From Zhengella mangrovi (GTDB lineage Bacteria; Pseudomonadota; Alphaproteobacteria; Rhizobiales; Rhizobiaceae), in contig NZ_PDVP01000022.1 of assembly GCF_002727065.1 (NCBI RefSeq), forward strand, positions 1 to 49,762: a DNA stretch of 49,762 bases, given 5' to 3'. Shown one piece after another: positions 25,723 to 34,439 of the stretch. Made by a program: the position numbers and the translations under genes. The notes beneath the pieces were generated by a model that was not told the origin of the DNA, did no database searches, and was given only the letters and a program-made list of their open reading frames with translations. How positions within the stretch are numbered: the first letter of the stretch is position 1; the number at the start of each line of letters is the position of its first letter.

Positions 25723-26641
25723 TCAGGCCGAGAGATCACGTCCGTGCACAGACCGTGTCAATTCCTGCTTGCGTTGCCGTTCCCGCCAGATGGTGTAGAT
25801 GGATGCCAGAACGATAATCGCTGCGCCGGCCAGCGTGAACCGATGCGGAAGCGCGGAGAAAAACAGCCAGCCAAGGAGTGTGGCGTAGAGGAGCCGGATG
25901 TAGTCGAGCGACGCGAGCAACGAGGCCTCACCCCATTTGTAGGCAATGATGTTGCTCATCTGCGTTGCAAACGCGGTCACCCCCATTGCTGCGAGCAGCA
26001 GCCATTCGGTTGCGGTCGGCCATTTCCAGAACCAGATGGCGGGCAGGGCAGTCGCGAGACCCACGCCAATGGCTTGCCAGCTCAGAATGGTTGTGGGTGC
26101 ATCGCTGCGCGACATGAGCCGGATGATGACCATCACGGCTCCGGCACATGCCGCCCCCCCCGATCGCCATCAGCCCGTAGAGAGAAAAGCTTTCCGTTCC
26201 GGGCATCAACATGATCCCGACCCCGACAAATCCGAAAATCACGGCCAGCCACCGCCTGATGCCGACCGTTTCATGGAGGATCAGAATGGCGAAGATCGTG
26301 ACAAAGAAGCTTTTGGCGAAGCCCAGCGCGGTCGCCTCCGCCAAGGGCAGATGGATGATCGCAGAGAAGCCCATCACCATTGCTCCAACAGCGAGCACGA
26401 TGCGGACGATCTGGAGTTTTGGTTGTTTCGTTCGCAACACGCCGGGGAACCCCCTCAGGATCGAGGGCAACACGATCGCCGTCATGACCACCTGCCTGAC
26501 GAGCAGGATCTGCGTGATATGCAGACGACTGCCGAGAAGCTTGATCAGCACGGTCATCACAGAGAAGAGGGCGGCAGCGATCATCAGCACAAGCGCGCCC
26601 TTGATGTTGTCCGGTAACTCCTGAAACTGTTTCCTGATCAT
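25723..26641 (-). pseudogene. EamA/DMT-family permease, frameshifted at a G8 tract
   Basis: Two frames together spell a normal ten-helix drug/metabolite transporter of about 306 aa. The N-terminal part runs from 26641 ('MIRKQFQELPDNIKGALVLM') to 'FSLYGLMAIGG'; the C-terminal part resumes as 'AVMVIIRLMSRSDAPTTILS' and ends at 25723. The break is at eight Cs (26154-26161), eight Gs on the coding strand. Removing one G restores 'AIGGAACAGAVMV'. So it is a slipped homopolymer: a real phase-variable tract, a recent mutation or a sequencing error. Substrate unknown. Confidence 0.88.
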
Positions 26642-26833
26642 GCCATGCCGCTGCTGATGTCCGGATCACTCTCGATATCCGGGACGGTGTCCTCGAATGC
26701 TGCAGGGTCCATCTTCTAGGGGCTGAAAGCAATTGGGCAACTTGCTTGGACCTGTCAGTCCGCAGCCGGCCATGTTGGTTCATTGTCCACGCCTATCCTC
26801 CCGATGGCCAATCGTGGCCGAAGGAGTATGAGA

Positions 26834-27048
26834 ATGGGAATTGCACAATACGATCCTGCCGCGCTCGGCCGGCCGGCATGGAACGCCGGTCGCACGGTCG
26901 GCGCAAGGAATCCACTTAAACAGCGCCACATCCAGGCGATCCGCTTTTTCCTTGATCGGGAAGGACGGATGCGCGACCGGGCTCTGTCCAATACCTTGGC
27001 GTCGACATCGAAGACGCCCTGGAGTTGGCAGAGCATACCGAGATTTGA
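26834..27048 (+). pseudogene. Integrase relic with a large internal deletion
   Basis: The N-terminus of a small tyrosine recombinase is clear: 'MGIAQYDPAALGRPAWNAGR' then 'QRHIQAIRFFLDREGRMRDR'. It then jumps, in another frame, to 'YLGVDIEDALELAEHTEI' and a stop, the usual C-terminus of these integrases. The catalytic middle (roughly 110 residues, with the R..HxxR..Y residues) is gone. AAGGAG lies before the start. It marks the right side of the element remnant; 27049-27216 holds no gene. Confidence 0.75.
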
Positions 27049-27216
27049 TCGTGAGCGGCCCCGCGCGCAGTTGGGCCGTACCTCGCCTTGAAGGCAGCAA
27101 GGCTGGCCGCAGTGTCGCGCCCCCGTATCGTCCATGCGAGATCAAACGTGCGTTTCCTAAAGCCGGTCGTTCCGTACGATCGACGAGAAGTCGACGGGAA
27201 AAACGCCGCCTCTCCG

Positions 27217-28839
27217 TCATCTGGTTTCGCGCGGTCCGGATGGTGGCTCGTGCCGGTCGGAGGTCCGGTGCAGGAAGATGATCGATCCGATCGTCGCGCC
27301 AAACAGCAGCAGTGAGACCGGGCTGCGGAACAGGAACAGCGGATCGCCGCCGGTGGCCGCGAAGGCTTCCCGTGCGGTCTCCTCGAGCGGCTTTGCCAGG
27401 ATGAAGGCGATGACAAAGGGCAGGACCGGAACCGCCGCGCGGCGGAACAGGTAACCCAGGATGCCAAAGCCGAACGTCACCCAGAGGGCGAAGAAGCTCG
27501 TCTCCTGCACATAGATCGAGGTCAGCGTCACGAGGAGAACGACCGGCAGCAGGTAGCGGTTCGGGATCCGGGCCAGCACGCCCAGCGAGCGCATGAAGGC
27601 ACCGCCAATCGTCCAGTTCAGAATATTGCCGAGCGACATGAGCGTGAAGATGCCGAAGGCGATCACCAGTTCCGGATTGACCTCCGGGGCCGTGAAGCGG
27701 AACACGGCCGGCCCGGGGTTGAAACCACCTATGCTGTCAGCGGCGAGGATCAGGAAAACGGCTGCGGCATTGCCGGGAATGCCCAGCGAGAGCACCGGGA
27801 TCAGGTTCGCGCCGGAAACGGCGGAGTTGGCCGCCTCGGTGGCCGCGATGCCTTCCGGCGCACCCTGCCCGAACGGCGTGTCCGCCGGTCCGCGACGTGC
27901 CTCGTGCCGGCGCTTTCCGAACGTGTAGCCCAGCATCGCTGCCAGCGTTGACCCGACGCCGGGCATCGCGCCGATGACCGTCCCGATGATCGCGGAACGC
28001 GCGATATAGGGCGTGATCCGTTTCAGGTCGCCGGGTTGCAGGCCGTCGCTTGTCCGTTTCTCCGGTCCTCCGTCCGCTGTGGCCCTGGACGTACCAGCGC
28101 GCAGCAGGTCCTCGATGGAGCAGAAAATCTCGCCGACGATCAGCACGCCAAGCACTGCGGCGACCATCGGAAAGCCGTTTTCAAGTCCCGGCAGCCCCAT
28201 CGTGAGCCGCGGGTAGAAATCCTGACCGGTCGCGACATAGGCTGCGAGCAGGCCGATACTGACGGACAGGAGGCCGCGCCCGAGCGATTTTCCCATGACC
28301 GCCGCCACGAAGGACAGCGAGAGGACCAGCAGGGCCGTCTTTTCCGGCAGGTCGAGGACGCGTTCGACCAGGATGGCTAGGAAAGGGGCGCAGACGAACA
28401 GCACAAGATCGGAGAACGTGTCACCGGCAACCGACGATATCTGAGCGATGCGCAGTGCGCGGCGCGGCTGGCCGGCCCGGGCCATCGGGTGGCCGTCGAG
28501 CGTTGTCATCAGCGCGTCGGGCGTTCCCGGCGTGTTGAACAGGATCGCAGGCACGGCCCCGCCCACGGTCGCACCCTTCATGATGCCGATCAGGAAGCCG
28601 AAGACGGGAAGCAGCGCATCCGGGGTGAAGCCGAAGACGGAGATCAGGATCGGCAGGGAAATCGCCATCGCCATCGGGCCGGCCAGCCCGGGCGTGGCAC
28701 CGACCGCGATCCCCGTCAGCAGACCGAAGAAGAGCATGACCGGCGCCGCCGGCAGGGCAAAGCCAAGCAGGTGAAAGAGCGCGGGGCCTTGAAAGACCGC
28801 CAGGATTCCCAGCCAGATATAGTGGAGGACATCGCTCAT
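27217..28839 (-). CDS. tctA: Tripartite tricarboxylate transporter large permease (TctA family)
   Basis: A 540-aa inner-membrane permease. Typical TctA features: 'LLTGIAVGATPGLAGPMAMA', 'GFLIGIMKGATVGGAVPAIL', 'FNTPGTPDALMTTLDGHPMA' and the mirrored half 'IIGTVIGAMPGVGSTLAAML'. About twelve membrane segments. Start overlaps tctB stop by 4 bp. The neighbouring sulfatase and MarR gene suggest that the imported compound is a sulfate ester or its product (inference). Confidence 0.95.
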   Translation of the reverse strand: MSDVLHYIWLGILAVFQGPALFHLLGFALPAAPVMLFFGLLTGIAVGATPGLAGPMAMAISLPILISVFGFTPDALLPVFGFLIGIMKGATVGGAVPAILFNTPGTPDALMTTLDGHPMARAGQPRRALRIAQISSVAGDTFSDLVLFVCAPFLAILVERVLDLPEKTALLVLSLSFVAAVMGKSLGRGLLSVSIGLLAAYVATGQDFYPRLTMGLPGLENGFPMVAAVLGVLIVGEIFCSIEDLLRAGTSRATADGGPEKRTSDGLQPGDLKRITPYIARSAIIGTVIGAMPGVGSTLAAMLGYTFGKRRHEARRGPADTPFGQGAPEGIAATEAANSAVSGANLIPVLSLGIPGNAAAVFLILAADSIGGFNPGPAVFRFTAPEVNPELVIAFGIFTLMSLGNILNWTIGGAFMRSLGVLARIPNRYLLPVVLLVTLTSIYVQETSFFALWVTFGFGILGYLFRRAAVPVLPFVIAFILAKPLEETAREAFAATGGDPLFLFRSPVSLLLFGATIGSIIFLHRTSDRHEPPSGPRETR

Positions 28840-29393
28840 ACGTCACCGTTGGGCGGCAACAGGAGATCGTCAAACGGCAGATCGTAAAGAAGGATGAGCA
28901 GGATGGTTGCGGCCAGACCGATCATCACCGCCTTCCAGGTGATGCGCCATTCCGCCAGGCTGATCAGGCCGGCCACGAGAAATGTTCCCCCGGTCATGAA
29001 CCCGAGGTACTTCCAGGGAACCGAGTCGCGCAGTTCCCGGTAGCCGATGCCCTCTCCGGGCCCAGCCAGCCAGACTGCCAGCGGCCCGGTCCAACGCATC
29101 AGCACGATTGCGCCGGAAAACAGCAGGAACAGGACGGCGCAGAAGCGGATGTTGTCGCCCGAGGGCAGGGCTGAACCGCCCTGTTTCAGCGCTTCCACCA
29201 TGATGAGCAGGCCGGCCGCGACCAGGATGGCCAGGGCAACAGCGGGCGCCAGGGCATCGCCGATCTTCACGCGGCCGCGCACGTGAACGATCATCGCCGA
29301 ACCCGTGTCGTTCGGCAGCCAGAGCAGCAGGGCCAGGATGGCCGCCAGAAGCGCCAGCCCGCCGAAGACGATGTTTGCCTGTTTCAGCGACAT
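28836..29393 (-). CDS. tctB: Tripartite tricarboxylate transporter small permease (TctB family)
   Basis: 185 aa, four to five hydrophobic helices ('IVFGGLALLAAILALLLWLP', 'AVALAILVAAGLLIMVEALK', 'FCAVLFLLFSGAIVLMRW', 'YLGFMTGGTFLVAGLISLAE'), the layout of TctB. Sits between tctC and tctA on the minus strand with a 4-bp overlap to tctA, as in canonical TTT operons. Confidence 0.92.
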   Translation of the reverse strand: MSLKQANIVFGGLALLAAILALLLWLPNDTGSAMIVHVRGRVKIGDALAPAVALAILVAAGLLIMVEALKQGGSALPSGDNIRFCAVLFLLFSGAIVLMRWTGPLAVWLAGPGEGIGYRELRDSVPWKYLGFMTGGTFLVAGLISLAEWRITWKAVMIGLAATILLILLYDLPFDDLLLPPNGDV

Positions 29394-29436
29394 CGAAGCA
29401 CCTCCGGCGGGCAGGCTTGCGCCCCGTTGGAAACGA

Positions 29437-30390
29437 TCAGTTCGAAACGGCCTTGATCAGCTTTTTCGATGCGTCGACGGAATCGGCCATGTAGCCATCC
29501 AGTTCCTCACCGGTCACGACGCTCGCCCCGCCAAAGGCCTTCTGGGCGAAGGCATAGGCTTCGGTGGAACTGTCCGTCAGAACATCGCGGATGGCATCGC
29601 CAAGCGCCTTGCGCACGTCCGGCGCCATGTTGCCCGGCGCGATGAACATGAAATAGCCGTCCAGGTTGAAGTCGCTGCCGAGGTCGGTGATCTTCGGCGC
29701 TTCCGGGTTGTCGATCAGCGCCGCGGGAATGCCGCTGGCGATGTTGATCATCTCGCCCTGCTTGACCGGCTTGGACTGGGCACCCGCGACCCAGCCGATA
29801 TCGAGATCACCGCCACGCAGGCCGTTCATCACGCCGGCCCCGCCCTTGACAGGGACGATGTTGAAATCGATCCCTGTCTTCTGGCCCAGATGGTAGGCGA
29901 CGTCGGCCTGGCGGTCGGAGGCCGTGCCGAACCGGATCGGCTTGCCGGCGGCGGCCGCAGCCTTCACCTTGTCCCAGCTGTCGAATTCACCGCCCTTCAT
30001 GGCCACCAGACCGAGCTGGAAGCGCGCGGTCGTCGCCAGCGAGGTGAATTTGGAAAGCTCGAAATCCGGGTTCTTGCTGGCAACCGCGCTGTAAGCAAGC
30101 GTTTCGGTCACCACCATGCCGAAGGCCGTTCCATCGGCCGGCTCGCTTGCCAACTGCTTGGCCAGGTTGAGGCCGCTATTGCCCGGCGCCTGTTCCGGCA
30201 GCACCTTCCAGCCGTACTTTTTCTCCAGACCCTGCGCGATCAGGCGGGCCTGGGTGTCGGCACCGCCGCCGGCCGCAAAACCGATCAGCATCTTGATGGG
30301 TCCGGGCGGCGCCCAGCCGTCGGCCCATGCGTGGAAAGGCGCGGAAACGAGCGCGGCCGCAAGGGCCAGCGAAGCAAGTACAGATTTCAT
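29437..30390 (-). CDS. tctC: Tripartite tricarboxylate transporter receptor (TctC/Bug family)
   Basis: A 317-aa periplasmic binding protein. Signal peptide 'MKSVLASLALAAALVSAPFH' (cleavage after AWA), then 'IKMLIGFAAGGGADTQARLI', the first ligand loop of Bug proteins, and 'KKYGWKVLPEQAPGNSGLNL'. The second loop is near 'PIRFGTASDRQADVAYHLGQ'. Start at 30390 fixed by the signal peptide. First gene of tctC-tctB-tctA; its promoter region contains the MarR operator at 30431-30464. Confidence 0.95.
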   Translation of the reverse strand: MKSVLASLALAAALVSAPFHAWADGWAPPGPIKMLIGFAAGGGADTQARLIAQGLEKKYGWKVLPEQAPGNSGLNLAKQLASEPADGTAFGMVVTETLAYSAVASKNPDFELSKFTSLATTARFQLGLVAMKGGEFDSWDKVKAAAAAGKPIRFGTASDRQADVAYHLGQKTGIDFNIVPVKGGAGVMNGLRGGDLDIGWVAGAQSKPVKQGEMINIASGIPAALIDNPEAPKITDLGSDFNLDGYFMFIAPGNMAPDVRKALGDAIRDVLTDSSTEAYAFAQKAFGGASVVTGEELDGYMADSVDASKKLIKAVSN

Positions 30391-30430
30391 GTTGATCCTC
30401 CCAGATTGAACCGAAGCCTGCCAGTATAAG

Positions 30431-30464
30431 GTGGATATGTCAACGTCTTGGTTGACATATCCAC
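30431..30464. promoter_or_regulatory. MarR operator between tctC and marR
   Basis: GTGGATATGTCAAC, six-base spacer GTCTTG, GTTGACATATCCAC: perfect 14-bp arms. It lies 40 bp ahead of tctC and about 39 bp ahead of the MarR start, placed to control both. TTGACA within the right arm could be a -35, so binding would block the promoter. Confidence 0.85.
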
Positions 30465-30502
30465 GTTTTGCATGGAGTCTGAACCTTGGAGGAGCCCCGG
30501 TC

Positions 30503-31018
30503 ATGCATGGTTCGGAAAATCCGAAAGACGACGACAAACCGCCGATCGACATCGATCTGCTGCTGCCATTCCAGATTTCGCAACTGAACGCGAAACTGGC
30601 GGCGCAGGCGCGTGCCATCATCGCGCGCCACGGAACCCTGTCCCTGCCGGAATGGCGCATCATCCGCGTCGTCGGGATGAAGGTGGCGACGGGATCGACC
30701 GCGGTGCGCAAGGCCGCCGGCATCGACAAGAGCCAGTTCTCGCGCACGGTGAACGCACTGGTCGAGGACGGTTTTGTCGAAGTCCACCCGTCGAGCGAGG
30801 ACCGGCGCCAGTTCGAGATTTCGCTGACGTCCAAGGGACATGCCGCTCATGACCGCCTGGCGCCGGAACTCGATGCGCGCCAGCGCCATCTGCTCGGCGC
30901 GCTTTCGCCCGCCGAACGGGCGGTGATCCACAGCGCGATCCGCGCGCTCGCCCGCGCTGCGGAGCAAACGGAATTCAACCTCGATATCGACAGCAAGGGG
31001 ACGCAGGACAATGCGTAG
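30503..31018 (+). CDS. MarR-family transcriptional regulator
   Basis: 171 aa. Winged HTH: 'LPFQISQLNAKLAAQARAII', 'LSLPEWRIIRVVGMKVATGS', recognition helix 'AAGIDKSQFSRTVNALVEDG' and wing 'FVEVHPSSEDRRQFEISLTS'. The D-x-R-R motif of the wing is present. Start chosen for the GGAGG about ten bases upstream and the missing N-terminal extension. It diverges from tctC and overlaps the sulfatase start by 8 bp, so it likely controls both, perhaps by sensing the substrate. Confidence 0.93.
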   Translation: MHGSENPKDDDKPPIDIDLLLPFQISQLNAKLAAQARAIIARHGTLSLPEWRIIRVVGMKVATGSTAVRKAAGIDKSQFSRTVNALVEDGFVEVHPSSEDRRQFEISLTSKGHAAHDRLAPELDARQRHLLGALSPAERAVIHSAIRALARAAEQTEFNLDIDSKGTQDNA

Positions 31019-32459
31019 GTCAAAAAACCTGTTGGTCATCATGTCCGACGAACATCAGTCCGGCGCCTTGTCCTGTGCCGGACATCCCGTCGTGAAGACA
31101 CCGAACCTGGACGCGCTCTGCGCGCGGGGAACGCGGTTCGCCAATGCCTATACGCCGTCGCCGATCTGTGTGCCCGCGCGCGCCGCCTTCGCGTCCGGCC
31201 GCTACGTCCACGATATCCGTCTGTGGGACAATGCCATGCCCTACATCGGCACGCCGCGCGGATGGGGCCACGCGCTCCAGGACAGTCACATCCGCGTCGA
31301 ATCGATCGGGAAGCTCCACTACCGCCATGCCGAAGACCCGGCAGGCTTCGATGTCGAGCACATCCCGATGAATGTCGTCGGCGGCACCGGCATGGTCTGG
31401 GGGTCCATCCGCCGGGAGGACGAGCGCGTCTACAAGGACGGCCGGATGCTGGGCACCTATATCGGCCCTGGCGAAAGCCCCTACACGCGCTACGACGCCG
31501 AGGTCGTGTCGCGGAGCGGCAAGTGGTTTGCCGATGCCGCCGCCGACAATCGCCCCTGGTGCCTCTACGTCGGGCTTGTCGCTCCGCACTTCCCGCTGAT
31601 CGTGCCGCAGGAGTTCCTCGATCTCTATCCCCTCGACTCCCTTCCGCCGCTGAAGCTTCATCCCCGAGACGGCTACCGGCATCATCCCTGGGTTGCCCTG
31701 CAGGACGCCGCGCTGGCCGGCGACAAGGCATTCCGCGATGACGAGGAACGCCTGATGGCCATCGCCTGCTATTTCGGGCTCTGCAGTTGGCTGGATCACA
31801 ACGTCGGCCTTATCCTGCAATCCCTGCAGGACAGCGGAATGGCCGGGGACACGACCGTCATCTACACCTCCGACCATGGCGACAACGTCGGCGCCCGTGG
31901 CCTTTGGGGAAAGTCGAACATGTACGAGGAATCGGTCGCTGTTCCGATGATCGTCGCGCCACCGAAGGCGAGCGGCGATGCCATGACGTCCGGGGCCATC
32001 TGCGCGACGCCCGTCAGCTTGCTCGACGTTTCGCAGACGATCATCGATCATTTCGGCGCGTCGCTGGAGGGCGAGAGACCCGGCCGCTCACTCTACGACA
32101 TTGCCGGCGAACCGGCTGATCCCGACCGCGTCATTTTCAGCGAATACCATGCGGTGGGTGCCGTCTCTGCCTGCTACATGGTGCGCAAGGGGCGCTGGAA
32201 ATACATCCACTATGTGGGATTCGAGCCCGAACTGTTTGACCTCGGGAACGATCCGGACGAGACCGTCAACCGCGCCGGGGATGCGGACTGCGCGGCGGTC
32301 TTGGCGGACTTGCGTGCAATCCTGCAGGGGATCTGCGATCCCGACGCCACCAACGAACAGGCTTTTGCCGACCAGGACGCGATGATCGAGAGCTACGGCG
32401 GCCGGGAGAAAGCGATGCACATCGGCGCGCCGGCAGCGACCCCGCCGCCAGAGGTATGA
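31011..32459 (+). CDS. Sulfatase (formylglycine-type sulfuric ester hydrolase)
   Basis: 482 aa of the alkaline phosphatase superfamily. Metal-binding start 'NLLVIMSDEHQSGALSCAGH', activation motif 'CVPARAAFASGR' with Cys53 (CxPxR, converted to formylglycine), then 'TVIYTSDHGDNVGARGLWGK', 'KSNMYEESVAVPMIV' and 'YMVRKGRWKYIHYVG'. No signal peptide, so probably cytoplasmic, acting on imported ester. An anaerobic-SME or FGE maturase is not in the window. Coupled to marR by an 8-bp overlap; with tctCBA it forms an uptake-and-hydrolysis module. It could be choline-sulfatase-like or phosphonate monoester hydrolase-like; the exact substrate is open. Confidence 0.92.
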   Translation: MRRSKNLLVIMSDEHQSGALSCAGHPVVKTPNLDALCARGTRFANAYTPSPICVPARAAFASGRYVHDIRLWDNAMPYIGTPRGWGHALQDSHIRVESIGKLHYRHAEDPAGFDVEHIPMNVVGGTGMVWGSIRREDERVYKDGRMLGTYIGPGESPYTRYDAEVVSRSGKWFADAAADNRPWCLYVGLVAPHFPLIVPQEFLDLYPLDSLPPLKLHPRDGYRHHPWVALQDAALAGDKAFRDDEERLMAIACYFGLCSWLDHNVGLILQSLQDSGMAGDTTVIYTSDHGDNVGARGLWGKSNMYEESVAVPMIVAPPKASGDAMTSGAICATPVSLLDVSQTIIDHFGASLEGERPGRSLYDIAGEPADPDRVIFSEYHAVGAVSACYMVRKGRWKYIHYVGFEPELFDLGNDPDETVNRAGDADCAAVLADLRAILQGICDPDATNEQAFADQDAMIESYGGREKAMHIGAPAATPPPEV

Positions 32460-32789
32460 TCGCTGCCCATGGTCGGGCATGACCAAAGGGTACCACTGGT
32501 TCCTTTGGCCAGATTCATTCATTCCCAGCCATCTGCCCACTGCGGGCGAACGTCCGCAGTTGCCAGGTCGACGCCTGAAATATGCCAGGCCGTTCTGCGC
32601 CGCCATTCCAGCCGTTCCGGGGCGATCCAAGAAACTGCAAAGCGGATGTTCCCTGCATGCCGACATATCCCGACGGCGACTCAGACGGATGTCCGGTTTG
32701 CTTCGATTGACTTTGACCTAATGGGATGAACTGCCTTCCCACCAATCCGCTGCTATCGTTGTGGGCATAGGTGGAGAGAGGAGCATCTG
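32460..32789. other. Gene-free stretch
   Basis: 330 bp between the sulfatase and the IS fossils. No gene or structure recognised apart from AGGAGC just before 32790, which belongs to the IS110-like start. Confidence 0.5.
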
Positions 32790-33099
32790 ATGAACATCAA
32801 GGTTCTGGGCATTGATCCGGCCATCGCCCAGAGCTGGCATCGCAACTGGGACAGGGTCATCCCGTTCTTTGCCTTCAGTGAGGCTGTGCGCAAGATCATC
32901 TACACGACGAACGCCGTCGAGGCGCTGAAGTCGAAGCTACGGCGCGCCGTCAAAAACCCGGGGCCCCTTTCCGAACATTTATGCCGCGATGAAAATGATG
33001 TTCCTGGTCTGGCGCGATGTCAGTGCGCAACGGAAAATACAGCCAAGGGAATGGAGGGAAGCAAAGATCCAGTTCCAGGAACGGTTCGCCACCGAATGA
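32790..33099 (+). mobile_element. Chimeric IS fossil: IS110-like start joined to IS256-type transposase end
   Basis: The first nine codons 'MNIKVLGID' after AGGAGC match the start of IS110-family transposases. From 'PAIAQSWHRNWDR' on, the text is the C-terminal domain of an IS256/Mutator transposase ('VIPFFAFSEAVRKIIYTTNA', 'VEALKSKLRRAVKNPG'). A frameshift near 32960 moves it to the frame reading 'PFPNIYAAMKMMFLVWRDVS' and 'QPREWREAKIQFQERFATE', stop at 33097. No complete transposase. Confidence 0.75.
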
Positions 33100-33151
33100 C
33101 GATCAACCGGCCCCCTGACAGATGATTCCTGACAGTCCCAGGTTCTAGACG

Positions 33152-33316
33152 ATCAAGAACGAACTGGTCTGGAGAACGATCTTCCAGACCCGCGCCGCCA
33201 CTGAATTGGCCCTTGGCCGATACATCGACGGCTTCTACAAGCCGCGCCGGCGACATTCCGCTCCGGGATGCAAATCGACGGGATCATTCGAGGCCGAGAT
33301 GGTCATCGCAGAGTGA
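33152..33316 (+). mobile_element. IS3-family transposase (OrfB) C-terminal fossil
   Basis: 'IKNELVWRTIFQTRAATELA' and 'GRYIDGFYKPRRRHSAPGC' are the C-terminal signature of IS3 OrfB integrases (ending FYxPxRRHS). A stop codon precedes it in frame, and no catalytic DDE region is present. Confidence 0.75.
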
Positions 33317-33375
33317 AAGCCTCTCGACTAAATCCGGGCAAGTCCAGACCAATACTCAAACTTCGGGACAACATA

Positions 33376-34407
33376 TCAGCGATAAGGCGGAGCATACATT
33401 ATTCCGCCGAGGCTCCACAGTTGGTTCATGCCTCGGGCGATGCCGAGCTTGCTGTTGGCGCCGAGATTCCTCTCGAATATCTCGCCGTAATTTCCGACGT
33501 GGCGAATGACATCGACTGCCCAGTCATTCCTGACACCCAGCTTGCTGCCAAGATCGCCTTCATTTCCTACCAGACGTCTGACGTCCGGTTTCGTAGAAGC
33601 CATAGCGTCATCTATCGTCTGAGTGGAGACACCCATTTCCTCGGCGTTAAGTAGAGTGAACATGACCCACTTGACGAGCGTCGCCCAAGCAGGATCATCC
33701 TGCCGGACAACCGGTCCGAGCGGTTCCTTGGATATTGCGTCGGGAAGAATAATGTGCTCATCCGGTTCGGCAAGTTGCAGGCGCCAGGCATAGAGCTGTG
33801 ACATATCGCTCGTGATCACGCCGCATTTGCCGCTGCCATAGGCCTCCAACGCTTCCGTCGCATTGCCTGTCAAAATGGTTTCATGGGCCATATTGTTGGC
33901 AAGGAAATAGTCAGCGAGATTGTTCTCGCTGGTCGTTCCGCGCAGAACGCAAACCGTTGAATCTGCAAGGTCCAGCGACGATACGACATTTGCCGTCCGG
34001 GGCACCATGAACCCCTGGCCATCATAGTACCAAACGCCAGCGAAAGTCAGATCGTAGGCTACCTCACGACCAAGCGTCCATGTCGAATTTCGGGACAGAA
34101 GGTCCACTTTGCCGGCACGAAGTGCATCGAACCGCTCTTCTGCAGACAGCGGCACATAATCAACCTTCGTGTCATCCTCGAAAATTGCAGCCGCGACGGC
34201 GCGGCAGAAATCGACATCGAAACCCTCCCACTTGCCGCCCACCTGACTTGCAAAGCCCAGCAGTCCGCTGTTGATGCCGCAAAGCAGATGGCCACGCTTC
34301 GCAACATCGTCGAGCGTCGCTGCCCTGGCTACAGCGCTTGGTCCGAAGGTCAACGCAAGAACCATCAGGACAAGCGAAGCGGCAACCTTTTCGATTCGGT
34401 TTCTCAT
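33376..34407 (-). CDS. Orphan amino-acid ABC transporter binding protein (AapJ type)
   Basis: 343 aa. Signal peptide to 'SAVARA', then 'ATLDDVAKRGHLLCGINSGL', 'FDVDFCRAVAAAIFEDDTKV' and 'DLLSRNSTWTLGREVAYDLT', diagnostic of the general L-amino-acid receptor AapJ/BztA. AGAGGAA upstream supports the start. No AapQMP permease or ATPase genes adjoin it, so it must use a distant transporter or have another sensing role. Flanked on its 3' side by IS fossils. Confidence 0.92.
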   Translation of the reverse strand: MRNRIEKVAASLVLMVLALTFGPSAVARAATLDDVAKRGHLLCGINSGLLGFASQVGGKWEGFDVDFCRAVAAAIFEDDTKVDYVPLSAEERFDALRAGKVDLLSRNSTWTLGREVAYDLTFAGVWYYDGQGFMVPRTANVVSSLDLADSTVCVLRGTTSENNLADYFLANNMAHETILTGNATEALEAYGSGKCGVITSDMSQLYAWRLQLAEPDEHIILPDAISKEPLGPVVRQDDPAWATLVKWVMFTLLNAEEMGVSTQTIDDAMASTKPDVRRLVGNEGDLGSKLGVRNDWAVDVIRHVGNYGEIFERNLGANSKLGIARGMNQLWSLGGIMYAPPYR

Positions 34408-34439
34408 TGCACGGTTCCTCTTTCGCGTATTGTCGCCAG

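Noticed and set aside
26640-26714. 24-codon frame ending in an ATGA overlap with the DMT permease start
   Set aside because: Acidic and short with no clear ribosome site; coupling may be chance.
26755-27220. Minus-strand frames opposite the integrase relic
   Set aside because: Shadow frames; the plus strand has recognisable integrase N- and C-termini.
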